In this document: piece by piece, positions 29,763 through 40,611 of the stretch | How positions within the stretch are numbered: the first letter of the stretch is position 1 | Layout of the letters: each line of letters starts with the position of its first letter | Assembly (NCBI RefSeq): GCF_910592395.1 | Contig: NC_088314.1 | Location: 11,968,001 to 12,032,000 of the forward strand | Length of the DNA: 64,000 bases | Source: Lineus longissimus | Taxonomy: Eukaryota; Nemertea; Pilidiophora; Heteronemertea; Lineidae | Reading direction: 5' to 3' | Notes under the pieces: generated by a model | Told to the model about the DNA's origin: nothing | Database searches by the model: none | The model's input: only the letters and a program-made list of their open reading frames with translations | Position numbers and translations under genes: made by a program

Positions 29763-32238
29763 AATATGGACCAGTATCACAAGCAAGTCCTCCAGCAGAT
29801 ATGTCATCTCTGTTCTGGTGATCTCAAGAAAGTCAAAAGACAGAACACTTTCTTTGATGTTTCAAAAGCAGCAGATGTCTTTCAGTTACACTACAGTATC
29901 TCTGTCGGCAACGAGTCGGAAGCTGTCTTCCCGCGCTGTATATGCAACAAGTGTCGTAACAAGGTTGATCGCCTAAAACAGTCTGCGGTTTCTAAGAATC
30001 TGACCGCCCCTAACTTTTTGCCACACCAGGATTGTGATTGCTTTTGCATAGGAAGAGGCTCAGTCCTTAAGTTACCTTTACCCAGTAAGCCATTGCAAAT
30101 TGAACCCTCAGAGGTGGTCATTTCTAGTGATCATTCCTATTTTGGATCTGGCCCAAATGCATGAGGGAACATCTAATGGTGGTACCACTACTGACACTGT
30201 TCTGTCTCCTCAGCAGCGAAAAAATGTCCACTGAAGCAGGTTTCACGTCATCACATAAAACAGCGACGTCTCAAAGACTTGATATCATCAGTTCATTCAT
30301 TTTGTGATGACAGGAAGGAAGATCCGATTGATGCAATTTATTCTGTTCTCATCCAAAAACTTCTTGATGTTGGGAGAAAAAAGGAAGCAGACAAAATTTT
30401 GTCAACGTGGACAACCAAGGGGAGGAGCTGGAAATGTCTGCCCTGGAATGTCTTGCAATGCGTGTTCAGACATTGCTATCAAAGACGCGTTGAAGGCAAC
30501 AATATAGTTTACAGCGTGACAATACCACCTCAGCATCTTTGAAACCGCCCTATCAGCTAGATGCTGTTGAACCTACATTTATGCCAGGGCACTGTGCGTT
30601 CAAGTTAATTAAAGCTCTGAGGTCATCGCGGAACAATCTATCTCTACCAATTGCCAGTATGAGCCACAGGACATCATGGCTCAATTCAAAAAACTTTCCA
30701 TCTGACTTTCCACTGCCCAATCTGGCTGGGGTGGAATTTAGTTTCATTTCTGCTATCGCAAAAACTTTATGGGAATGGGACAATTCAATCGAGATGCGCC
30801 TCAGAGAACTAGGATTACCACTTTCAACACCAATAGAGACATTATTCAAGGATGGTGGTGATGTAGCCATAAAAACACAGAAGGCAGAAGTGGCTAGAAC
30901 TGTCAAGGTTTTTAGGTACTCCTTCTGTTGTGTTTCATGTAGTGCTGTTGTTGGGGATGAGAAGCATCTTCTGTTTCGAGAAGATTTTCCAAACTCAGTT
31001 GATAATACTAGGCCTGTCATTCTCTGTCATTGTGATGAGAGTGACAGGCCCAGTATTTCAACTTTGCTGGGCAATGTATCTGGAGAAAGAGAGATGATGC
31101 AAGATGGCACCTTGTTGCTGGTGGATCCTGATACAGATGATGACGTATGACAGCATCACCTGCATTTCCTGTATACCATGGTTGATGAAAAATACGAGCG
31201 TACATCATCAGGGCTTAAGGGCAGTGGTTCAAGATATCTTTGCACTCTCTGTTATGCTGCAACTAACGCTGATGTTGGTTCCTTCTCCAGATGTAGAACT
31301 TATGATGAGACAGTTTCCCTGTACAAGTATCGCCTTGAAAACCCTGAGAAACTAAATGAAAATGATCTGGCTGAGAGATGCAAGGGGGTCAATAGCGTAC
31401 CTCTGATTAAATCAGATGCCACAGACAGATCACTTGATTCAACTCATGCCAATATCAATATTGGCAGGGTTTTCAAGAAGATACTTGTCAGGGAAGTAGC
31501 AGAGATCTATCACTTGGCTGAGAATGATGGAAACAAAAAACGCCTGCAACATGCTGAAAAAACCTTAGACCAATCTTTGATGAAAGAACTGGGCTTGCAG
31601 TCGAAGATGATCATGCCAGGCAATTATGCCCGCATTCTGTTCTTAGAAAAGAACGCTGAGACAGTGAGTGGGTTGATAAAAGACCCAAAGAGAAAGCAAC
31701 ATTTCAAAACCATTCTAGGTTTATTCAGCAAGTTGAAGGCAGTATATTCTAGCAATAATCCCTCTGTCAGTGCCAGAAGAAACTGACTCGTACAAGGAGA
31801 ATGCACTGCAATTTGCATTTCATTTGGGGGAGCATTTCAACTATGTGCCATGGTCTATTATCTTCACAAGTTGATTGAACATGTGGATGAAATAGTCAAG
31901 GACCCAAGAGATCTCCATAATGTAGGGATGCTCTCTAGTGAAGGTGGCGAATGTGGGAATAAGTTGTACAGGTGCATTCGCAAGTGCCTCAGTAGACAGG
32001 ACACTGCTGGTGACCGTGATTTGAGAGATGCCCTGGTTTTCCATTGGATTTATACCAGTAAATCAAGTCAGAAACTAGCAAGTTCTCAAAATAATCCTTA
32101 TTACAGTGGAAATGTGGACAGGTTTGTCACAACAGTCGTACTTGTGATGAAAATGGGCAAACTAGTACTCTTCACCAGAGCATGGACACTAGTGTTGACT
32201 TGGAGATGGACATGGACATGGACACTTTGTCTGAGTAA
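29763..32238 (+). pseudogene. RAG1L: RAG1-like recombinase/transposase (RAG1L), broken
   Basis: RAG1-like proteins are DDE-type endonucleases that cut at terminal repeats with their RAG2-like partner. The frame starts at ATG 29766. Residues 1-60 hold a Cys-rich zinc domain (CHLCSG ... FPRCICNKC) equivalent to the RAG1 zinc-binding dimerisation region. The core follows in pieces (30539-31150, 31178-31786, 31850-32120), with FKDGGDVA, CHCDESDRP (first catalytic Asp at 31034), DEKYERTSSGLKGSGSRYLC with LCTLC, THANINIG, GNYARIL, LHKLIEHV, SSEGGECGNKLYR (catalytic Glu at 31940) and HWIYTSKSSQKL. The C-terminus is acidic. At THAN (31451) the second catalytic Asp reads Asn. Breaks include frameshifts near 30160, 30230, 30400-30540, 31770, 31848 and 32125, and TGA at 31148. 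It faces RAG2L tail to tail. Confidence 0.95.
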
Positions 32239-32604
32239 TGGAATTACTACATGCAGAATCTTAACTTCTGTGTGGTCCACAAAACAAACTTCAAATGAAA
32301 TCTGATTTACCTTTGATTGATTTATTCATCCATGTTTTACCACCAATGCAATGTCTTAACTATTTGTTTTACTAAATATTGTTTATTACTTATTTTACTA
32401 CCATTGATTATTTAAAGTTTATAAAATAGGGGCCAGTGCCATCCATGTATGATGAATTAACTAGTATTGATTGATACCCTGGCCCTGTGTTGCACAGTAG
32501 TGCTGCCCTGCAAACAATGCAGCAAATTCTTATACAGACTGAAAGCCCATTTTCATTTTCAATAGGCCTACTGCATTGCACAAATTACATAAATTATTTA
32601 CCAC
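32239..32604. other. Convergent spacer between RAG1L and RAG2L
   Basis: About 366 bp of AT-rich DNA between the two stop codons. It should hold both 3' UTRs. AATAAA-type words on the minus strand (TTTATT on the plus strand at about 32319 and 32378) could serve RAG2L. I see no further gene. Confidence 0.45.
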
Positions 32605-33934
32605 TCAATTTTTGGCTTTGTTCTTTCTTTGTCTTTTACCTTTTGGTTTGCATTTAGGACATGTAAATCTGATGTCCTCCTGGCCCTGAGATTCACCATT
32701 TCCTCTCAGGTCAGTACAGCAAGAGTGGAAAAATGCATCACACAAGACACACTGAAGCTTTGTGACAATTTCTCCCGGAGAGAAATTATCATTTACGATG
32801 CATTTTTCCGCTTCACAAACACCAAGCTCCATTTGTTTGGTTGTCATTGTGAACAAATGTTCATTGGCTCCACCATGGAAAAACAGAGAGGATTGGTCTA
32901 GTCTCACAAAAGTGTGACTAGCCATAGCAAACCCGGTGGGAGCTTCCTTGGTTTGAATGCTGAGGGTAGTAATGTCCACAAGATAGTAAGAGTTGCTTGG
33001 AGTCTTTGTGTTCATATCAGAGGTATACTGTTGGTACCCCCCAAAAATCAATAGCTGATTTGGAGAGCAGATGTTTGCACTGTGCCCAGAGAGAAATACA
33101 TTATCCAGTGCAGGGTCAATGAAGGACAAGCTGAGATTTTACACAGTAACTTGGTCAACTGTTGGATTCAGTTCCACTGTGATTATCTTCTGGATGGACA
33201 TACGCTGTGTAGAAGTCACCCCATTTTCACATAGCTGAGACAGTCCCCCGGTGAAGACAATTGTATGGTCCTTGATTTCACAGCCTGTATGATATGCAAC
33301 TGGTACAAGTTCAGTCAACAGTTTCTTCCACTGATGATTTAAGTCTATAAAGTAGAGAGAGCCATCCTGCGTTGAATGTTCTTTGCCCTGGACTGTGTTC
33401 TTCACAGTGACTCCTCCATACAGAACAGCTCCAATAAGATTGTCATTGTAATGGAGACCAGTTAGTGTATGCCCATAACGTGCTTCAGGTACAGCCCCAG
33501 TTTGCACATTCTTAGTCCCTTCCTGGCAAACTAATGTAGCAGTGAATTGATCCCTTCCAAAGTTCTCAAGAATTGTCAGGTCATTATGTGGTGACATACG
33601 ATGTTGATCAAGACCGCCCCAAATTGAGCAAACCGGTCTCATGGCACTCCTCACTCCCCCAGAACCAGCACCAGTTCGTCTGGAGGAAACTTCACGTGTT
33701 GCCTTAGTTTCAACAATGCATGCAGAGTGCACAAATGGCCTCAGAGCTATCTGTGCACCTGAACACTTGCACTCTGCCACAGACAATATCTTAATGTCAT
33801 CGTTGGTCACTTTAAAAGCATAATTGTAAATAGTCGCGGATAAATTTGTGAGTGGTTTCAGTGAATGCATTCCACCGAGCACGGCAACTGAGAATTTTTT
33901 TTTCTTCTTGCTGCTGCTGGGGATCGTAGCTCAT
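32605..33934 (-). pseudogene. RAG2L: RAG2-like protein with kelch propeller and PHD finger (RAG2L), broken
   Basis: RAG2-like proteins are cofactors of RAG1-like transposases; in RAG2 the PHD finger binds methylated histone H3. One minus frame runs from about 33900 to 32605, interrupted by TAA at 33139-33141. Kelch-type blades are visible: VPEARYGHTLTG, VLYGGVTV, AYHTGCEIKDHTIVFTGG, SGHSANICSPNQLLIFGG and SHTFVRLDQSSLFFHGG. The EARYGH motif is a hallmark of RAG2. A C4HC3 PHD finger follows (residues 105-160 of the downstream block: CEAEKC, CVLC, HSCC, CPKC), and the protein ends in a basic tail. A start at ATG 33934 joins this frame only through a 1-bp change in an A9 run, and the frame also continues upstream (see 33940-34119). 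Retention of the PHD finger is a useful family character. Confidence 0.93.
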
Positions 33935-33939
33935 GCTAT

Positions 33940-34119
33940 TCAGCCAAGATAAATGTCCGTGCTCTGAAAAAAGGGCTCCCTTGTTTGCCTCCGATCGCCT
34001 TCTTCCGTCACCTTTCTACGATTTAGAACTGCCTTTAGAACGGAATAAAAATGAGCATTGTTGAAGAATTCATCGCCAGATTCTCGATTCATTACATGCA
34101 ATACGCCCACATCCGCCAT
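33940..34119 (-). CDS. Small 59-codon frame, possible RAG2L N-terminal exon
   Basis: ATG 34119 lies in a good context (AACATGG) and opens a frame MADVGVLHVMNRESGDEFF that ends in TGA at 33940-33942. It is in the same frame as RAG2L, separated from it only by two TGA codons (33940 and about 33931), so it may be the true N-terminal region of RAG2L interrupted by nonsense changes, or an upstream exon. It has no recognised domain. The alternative is a small host or element gene. Confidence 0.4.
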   Translation of the reverse strand: MADVGVLHVMNRESGDEFFNNAHFYSVLKAVLNRRKVTEEGDRRQTREPFFQSTDIYLG

Positions 34120-35306
34120 GTTGTTTATCAGTTACCAGGTGCAACAATTGTACTGCGCATGCAGACATACTGAGAGAACCTGGCGGTGGCGGAAAAACTA
34201 ATCTGAAACGATGTGCGCATGCGTAGCTTAATACACAGGTGAGCTGTAGAGAACATTTCTGTGTGCAACAAGAAGATCTGCCAACAAGCTATTATTATTA
34301 AAGGGACTCTCTGTCAATAGAAAATCAATGTGCATCACAATCCTAACAAAGCTAGATTAGGTATCAAAGTTTGCACCGACATGCATTTGCCAAAATTCCT
34401 TTATGACCGAGCAAGCCCTGGCCTGGCAAGTTACATATTGTAGAATCGAATAGCATATTTACATGTATCCAATCAATAGGTCCTCAAGGAGCAAATAGGA
34501 ACTTTAGATAAATATAATATGCATAATTTTGACTACAAAATAAACTAATATAGTAACAGACATTTATAGCAATAGAAAGAGAAAGACATGGGAAAACCAA
34601 CTTACTGTGGCCCGGATAGGGGGAATTCAAGAATGACAAACTGCTTTCAACGTCTTATACGATTTAATAAGGTACTAACTCGTTTCTGGAAAGATACAAA
34701 TACAAGACTCATAAGTTATGAGTAAAAGATACATGAAAATGATGATACTAGTACTGTTTACCACAACTTGACCGTACGAAGTCGCCACCTGGCGTTATAC
34801 AACTGAACTAAACAGATTGGAAACATGCACAACTTTGTGCCCAAATAATGACTTAGTTATATAGAATTTACACATGAAATTACTTACACAACGTTGCGAG
34901 AACCCTCTCCTGCACTTATATTCGGGTTTTGATACAATATTTGATTGATTAAGGTTACAACAGAAGCAATCTTCGCAAGAAGATAGTTCAGAAAAATGGC
35001 TTCCGTGGGCGGAAGTTGGCTAAAAGCCACGAGAGACACGTGATGGCGAAAACCTCAAGAAGATAATAAAAAGGACCACAATACAGAGTGTCCCAAAGAA
35101 AATACAAGTTGATTTGTGACATACCCGCCCCCCCTGACAGAGTCCAAAAACTAGTCAAAAAAGTAAATCACGAAAATGGATTCACTGACACTGATTGAAA
35201 ACGAATTAATGAAACTATTGAACTGATTGAAAACGAATTAATGAAACTAAGTCTACCGGATACAGACACATCATAAACTGTCTGAACATAGAACATGTAG
35301 AACTGC
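34120..35306. other. Upstream flank of RAG2L, no feature recognised
   Basis: AT-rich DNA of about 1.2 kb. It contains a GCGCATGC word twice (about 34155 and 34216). The right terminal repeat of a RAG-type element would be expected in this range, but I could not find a heptamer-like CACNNTG terminus with an inverted partner on the left side. The fragments of open frame have no motif. Confidence 0.4.
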
Positions 35307-35572
35307 CCCTGCAAAATTCGACTGGAAATTGTCGGCAAAAGCCGGCAATTTCCACCTAATTCCAAACTATTTTTCCTTGCCAGGAGGCTGGAATTAGCTG
35401 GAAATTCCAGAAAATGTCAGGGCTGGAGTTTGGCGGTATTTTGGTAAATGGCAGTGCCAGAAAATGCCAGCTCTGGAAAAAGCTGGCATAACCTGGCATT
35501 AGCTGGAACCTTTAAATTTCCAGAGCTGGAATTAGGTGGAAAAATCTTGACTGAGGCCTTCCAGCTGATTAC

Positions 35573-35720
35573 CAATGTCAGGGCTGTCATTTATTGGAAA
35601 TAGCTGGCATTAGTTGACATTAGCTGGAAATTACAAATTCAGCATGCAACGAGGAATGTCAGGGCTGTCATTTATTGGAAATAGCTGGCATTAGTTGACA
35701 TTAGCTGGAAATTTAATATT
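35573..35720. repeat. 83-bp tandem duplication inside the left arm
   Basis: AATGTCAGGGCTGTCATTTA begins a segment at about 35573 that is repeated at 35656 with near identity through TAGTTGACATTAGCTGGAAA. The spacing is 83 bp. It reflects recent local duplication within the otherwise degenerate inverted-repeat arm. Confidence 0.85.
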
Positions 35721-36704
35721 GAGTATGTGACCTGCTCTACGTTTGAATCGATCAGAGCACTGCACACTAATAAACAGGCGTTTTTTGTCACTCAACAGTG
35801 ACTATGATTAGAATCGTTGTGATATGCAACAAGAAGATCTCTTGTCGTGGAGTAAAACCAATAATCACTTAGTTTTGACTTTGCTGATTGCAATCTTGTC
35901 ACACGCACCTGCGATTATCACCACAGACAGGCAATTTTTCACATGCAAACATGATTGCATGTTGATTTTGCTTGATCCCAGGCCGTGCGATTTCCAATTC
36001 TAATTCAATTTTGATGGCATCTGCAATTATAACTGCAAACAAGCAATTTCTGTCACACAGAAATATGATTAAAGGTTGCAGGTTGATTTTGCTTCCAACA
36101 GAGGTTGCTAGGATGACCAGTTCTTGTTGCGGGCACCTGAAATAATCTATGCAAACAAGTGATTTATGTCACTTGCAAACATGATTGCTGTGGCATTATC
36201 AAGTTTTGAGCATATGCCACTGACCTAATCCCTTAGTTTTCTGACACAATCTTGTCACACTGTTATAATGTAAATATCATTCTTGGTGTGTGTTGACCAT
36301 GGACTTACACGAGCATAAGAGGCCCTATCATATAAAACGAAAGATTATTGCTTCACTGAGGCTCCTTGCAGACACCTCTGCCAGGCGGACACTTCCCCAT
36401 TGCAGATGGTTTAAGTTGCCACATGACCTGGGTTGGAGTGCTCGTCAATGCCGACTGGCGTCGTCAGGGCTCAATGCCCATCCTGGAGACAGCACGTCAT
36501 TTACATCATAGCTAATTGTGATCAGTTGATACGATGACGTCATTGACAATCACTGACAGGAAAATTTTGCCTCTCGTTTAATAATGTAGATGGTGCAAAG
36601 TATTCACATTGTAATATTAGGCTCGTAAGTTTGAGGATCATGGATTGACCAGATTGGTGTGAATTGCCCCAGGGCCCATGGAACATATGTAGGCCTATAC
36701 CAAT

Positions 36705-36812
36705 TTTAAGTCCAGACTTTACGAAACGTGCCGCGCTAACAATACGGCCGCCACCGACGATGGACGCCACATCATCGCATAGGCTCACAAGGTGAGCCAA
36801 ATAAAAAAGAGG
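36705..36812. repeat. Terminal fragment of a 1.13-kb-repeat relative
   Basis: ACGAAACGTGCC-GCTAAC, a GGACGCCAC word and CTCACAAGGTGAGCC (36719-36800) correspond to the 3' end of the repeats at 49880-51010 and 52715-53845. There it reads ACGAAACGTGCCCTGCTAAC, GGACGCCACGG and AGAGGTGAGCTAAAA. Only the end is present, with divergence, inside the long-TIR element. Confidence 0.6.
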
Positions 36813-37712
36813 TGCCGTTTTAACTGGATACCGTGACATCAACATGATGTTAACCACACATAGCACACTCTGTCACTTTGATGTCTGGAGGGCAGGGTTA
36901 CAGACGGGGACTGACGTCCAAAATGGATGTCCAAATAACATCACTGCACGACCTTGAAAAGAATGATGGAGCAAGCCGACTGTTGATTGACTCCATCACT
37001 TACATGAGTCATGAGCTGTGGACATCTCCCATGCAAAATCTTACAGTTATGATACCGTCCGGGTCTACGATCATGCATACAATAATACAGGCTTACAGCA
37101 AATACACTGATTCAGGCTTCATCATATGCTAAAAAAACAACCTCAAGGCCTGTCCAGATTATCCTTTTTGCATTCATTTGAATCCTTATGTGTTCCAATT
37201 CAATTTGTGTAAACTTTGGATATCTTGATATCGAATTCGGGGTAAAAATCAAGAAATAAGAAGAGCTCCCACATGATTTCTTTGTTTGACTTGAAAATTC
37301 AAACCTACCAGTTCCTGTCTGAGGTGTAATGCATCATGGGATAGGTCAGGTGATAAGACCACATGATAGAATTGCATAACATAATAGCAATTTGCATAAT
37401 GCCAGCAAATGCCAGCTTTTTCCAACAATTGTCAGAAACATCGAATTTGAAATTTCCAGCTAATTCCAGCTCTGACAATCTCATAGTAAAGTGACAGAGA
37501 TTTCCAGCGCTGGAACTTTTACGAAAAGTAAAGTTCCAGAAAATGCCAAGAATTTCCACCCCATGGATAAAGTTCCAGTTTTTGTCAGCTTTTGCCAGCT
37601 ATAACTTTTCGATGAAACTCTCTAAATTCAAAGTGTCAGCTTATTCCAGCCAAGAGCTGGAAATTCCAGCTATTTCCAACAAAATCCACCCAAGGTAAAA
37701 TTCATTTCGCAG

Positions 37713-37922
37713 GGGTGAAAACGTTATCTAACTGATGATACATGTACATAAACAGCATTTATCTAACTTATAACTACAGCTTATAAACCAGTGTATTAAG
37801 AGTTTGTTGTCCTAACCTTTGGAACACTACAGACAGCAAATTAATGAAAACACGATTGTCTCTATACACACAGTCACAATTAACATGAATGACCACCACA
37901 CTTAGGAACATCATCGTGAGAC
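37713..37922. other. Spacer between the long-TIR element and BEL fragment
   Basis: About 210 bp, AT-rich, no feature recognised. It may be the 3' end of the BEL fragment. Confidence 0.35.
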
Positions 37923-38650
37923 TTATGCGGCGTCATCATGATTGTCATCACGGTTGTTCACGTTTTCTTCAAGGATGCACACCTTTGCAGCGGGCCTGCG
38001 GTAAGTATTTCTCGCGGTTTTAACATCGACTGCGTGCACACGCCCATCGTCTCCTCGATATGTCACTGTAATGCACCCCAACTCCCAGTGTCCTCGAGGG
38101 GTTTCCTCATCTACAAGTAACACTAGACTACCCACTGTTGTGGAATCAGCGTCCTTTGTCCAGCGACTCCTCACTGTCAATGTTTGCAGGTACTCCTTTT
38201 TCGAACGGCTACAAACGCGGTTCGCGATGACTTGGCACTGACGCCATCGGCGGCGACTATTTATTTCACGGTCCTGACATTCCACTGGTGGAATCTTTCG
38301 ATCTGCACATCCCAACAAGAAATGATTAGGTGTCATGGCTGAGAAGTCATGAGGATCCGGGCTGTTTTGAGTGAGCGGTCGCGAGTTCAGAACTGCCTCA
38401 ACTTCGATCAACGCGGTGCACAAGACGGTGTCGGTCACCAGGGTATTTTTAAGTGTCGCGCTCAACGCCCTTTTCACTGAACTCACAAGATGTTCCCAGG
38501 CACCCCCAAAGTGTGGTGCTGCAGGCGGGTTGAAGTGCCACTTGATCCCTAGCGGTGACAGTAACCCGTTGATCCGATCCTTGTCCAAATCCGGTAGAGC
38601 GCGCACCAGCTCAGCATCAGCTTTTTTCACACCAATGATTCCAGAATGAT
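37923..38650 (-). pseudogene. BEL/Pao integrase C-terminal fragment (copy 1)
   Basis: The minus frame reads KKADAELVRALPDL, GIKWHFNPPAAPHFGGAWEH (the BEL signature after the last catalytic residue), LNSRPLTQ, MTPNHFLLG and a C-terminal domain (TVGSLVLLVDEETPRGHWELG, VDVKTARNTYRRP) that matches the DUF5641 tail of BEL/Pao pol. The frame is open for 240 residues to the stop at 37923. It starts abruptly at about 38650 where another element begins, so the integrase core is lost. Confidence 0.93.
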
Positions 38651-40060
38651 TCAGCCTACTTTTGCATTTTCTCGGGTGGTGAAGCAAAAGCAAGCAAAAG
38701 AAGAAGTATTACATTTCACTCGATTTTCTAAAAACCATTTTCTCAAACGTATGTACAATTTCCCAGCCTTAACAACATCACAAACTGTCTGCATGTACTT
38801 CCCAATTGGAGAAGAAGTAAAAGTTGGACTATCAAATTTACAGGTGGTTTTGAAAACAGCAGAATCTGAGCGAGATATAGCTTCCTTAATGATTAGGTTG
38901 TTGATCTGCTGACACATGTTGTTCTTTGTGTGCAATGGATCAATCTTCACCTTGTCAACATATGAACCAATGATGGGAGGAAACTCTTGCCGTGACCCCA
39001 AGGAGGCAATTCCTTAAGTACTTTGCTTCAATCACTCGTTTTCTGTTTCGTTTTCTCAATGATTTTAGCGTGCCTCAACCGTTCACTGTAAGACCAGAGA
39101 GGGATAGTCTCATTGACAATGCCATCGAGCTTATCAAGGTGATCCTTATGAATTTTGGCAAAAGTAGAGGGATAGGTGGCTGCATTATTCAATTCTCCAG
39201 CTACAGTCGCTAGCCATTTATTGTCAGAGGAGACAAGTTCCAGTGAAAACCTCAAAACAGTGTCATTTATAATATAACTTTTGCCTTCAATTTCTTTCAT
39301 TTCAACATACAATTTTCTCATATATTCAATAACACATGCGTCATCTTCGGGTACATCAGCGCCGAAAAGTAGATAATTGTGATCACAGCTAGCAATCCTT
39401 TCCTCTGCATTAAGAAATGACACATGCAATGAAGTGTTGGTTTTGAATTTTCCTGCTGGAGCCCCGTCTGCACCTAAAGCAACCAGAAAATGTCCCCGCT
39501 CCTTCCCAAACCAATTTAGGGTTGATCCCCTTTCGATCAGATGTTGATCAATGTCAAGATAAATTTGTGCAAGTTCCATTATTAATAATTCGCATTTCCT
39601 ATGAAATCCAGGTTTTCCTTCAAGGGGTATGGTATAATTTGTATCATGGATAGTATTGATATTGTCAATGAGGGTGGCATAAGGTAATAATTGAGGCTTA
39701 CATGATGAGCGAATGCTACAATATTTATGTTTGCTTGTAAGACCATCTTTGTACATAACATTTAGTGAAGAAATCAACTAGTCCTCTGATGGAAGCTCTG
39801 GCCGAGGTTTCCTCTCCTCCAATTTCTTGCAAATTTTGCTCCTCCTGAATCGACTCGATAACTCCTCGGGGGTACACATGGTGGTCAAACTGTACCACAG
39901 TCCATCTTTGACTGGCCTGTTGTTCTCAGCACAGCCGTGGATCTCTTGCAGAGCCTGAACTGTTCGATGATGCCTGGACTTTTTGGTCGATACGGGAGAT
40001 GTAAATCGTCCGAGTTGAGATGATCACCAACAGTTGGAGTTGCTGGTTCGGGAGTTGGGA
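38651..40060 (-). pseudogene. Unclassified transposase-like gene with GADGAP motif
   Basis: Minus-strand pieces lie in order: about 40060-39781 (TTMCTPEELSSRF, KICKKLEERKPRPELPSED), an in-frame TAG at 39778, then 39777-39028 (YKDGLTSKHKYC, LLPYATLIDNINTI, FLVALGADGAPAGKFKTN, LHVSFLNAEERIASCDHNY, LVSSDNKWLATVAGELNNAA), and after a frameshift 39001-38651 (VDKVKIDPLHTKNN). The conserved Asp in GADGAP, the DNKW segment and the IDPLH segment look like a DDE-type catalytic series, but I cannot name the superfamily. It probably inserted into the BEL fragment below it. Confidence 0.6.
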
Positions 40061-40611
40061 TTATTTTAACACCCCGCCCAAAAAGCCAACTTTATTGATA
40101 TTTCCTATGCATTTTCCATTAGGCTTGCCAGGACCAATTAAGCAGGTGCACTAATTGGCTTAATTGGCTAGGCCCGCAATAGCTGGTAATGACCAACAGT
40201 GACTAATTGCATAACCAGCGAGTGTACTAATTTTGTAACGAAGTACCCCTGGAAGCCTTAGCAGGTTAGAATCATTGAAATGTGATGCTCACATTAACAA
40301 CTGTAGTTGACGCAATTGGTGAATGACACTTTTTTTTGAAAGTACTCATTTTCACCATCTATTTTTCAGACACCAACAGTAAGACAGCCAATAGAATTTG
40401 TTTCATCAGACCGAAATAAAACATAAAATACAGTGTATACACTTCCGATGCTAAAACCAGGTATTGCAATAATCAATGTCAAATGAAGGATTGTTCGACA
40501 TCGCTACAATATTATTCACAACTTAACTTCACATATTTGGAATCATTAGATCAGAATCTGTCCATTACTTATGAAAATGTTTGCACATTCATGTTAGTAC
40601 TTTAGACTTTT
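40061..40611. other. AT-rich spacer before BEL copy 2
   Basis: No gene recognised. Contains a CTAATTGGCTTAATTGGCTA duplication (40150-40170) and a T-run. It may hold the 5' part of the transposase element. Confidence 0.35.

Larger units (their letters stand above)
35307..37712. mobile_element. Element with very long inverted repeats made of a CTGGAAATT-type word
   Basis: The outer ends are inverted: CCCCTGCAAAATTCG at 35307 and, on the opposite strand, CCCCTGCGAAATGAATTT ending at 37712. The next 300-400 bp on each side consist of degenerate copies of CTGGAAATTAGCTGG/CCAGAAAATGCCAGC words, running outward-to-inward in opposite orientation (35315-35720 and 37375-37690). The interior (35720-37370) has no credible gene. 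It includes a loose repeat of a GCAAACATGATTG / TTGATTTTGCTT segment every 115-130 bp (35880-36200). This resembles a Foldback-type or long-TIR MITE architecture. The superfamily is not identifiable, and no target duplication is certain. Confidence 0.75.

Noticed and set aside
36290-36511. 73-codon frame inside the long-TIR element
   Set aside because: It has no motif or splice context and is too short to support as a gene.
38371-38649. Plus-strand frame of 92 codons over BEL copy 1
   Set aside because: It is antisense to the BEL integrase C-terminus with clear motifs.
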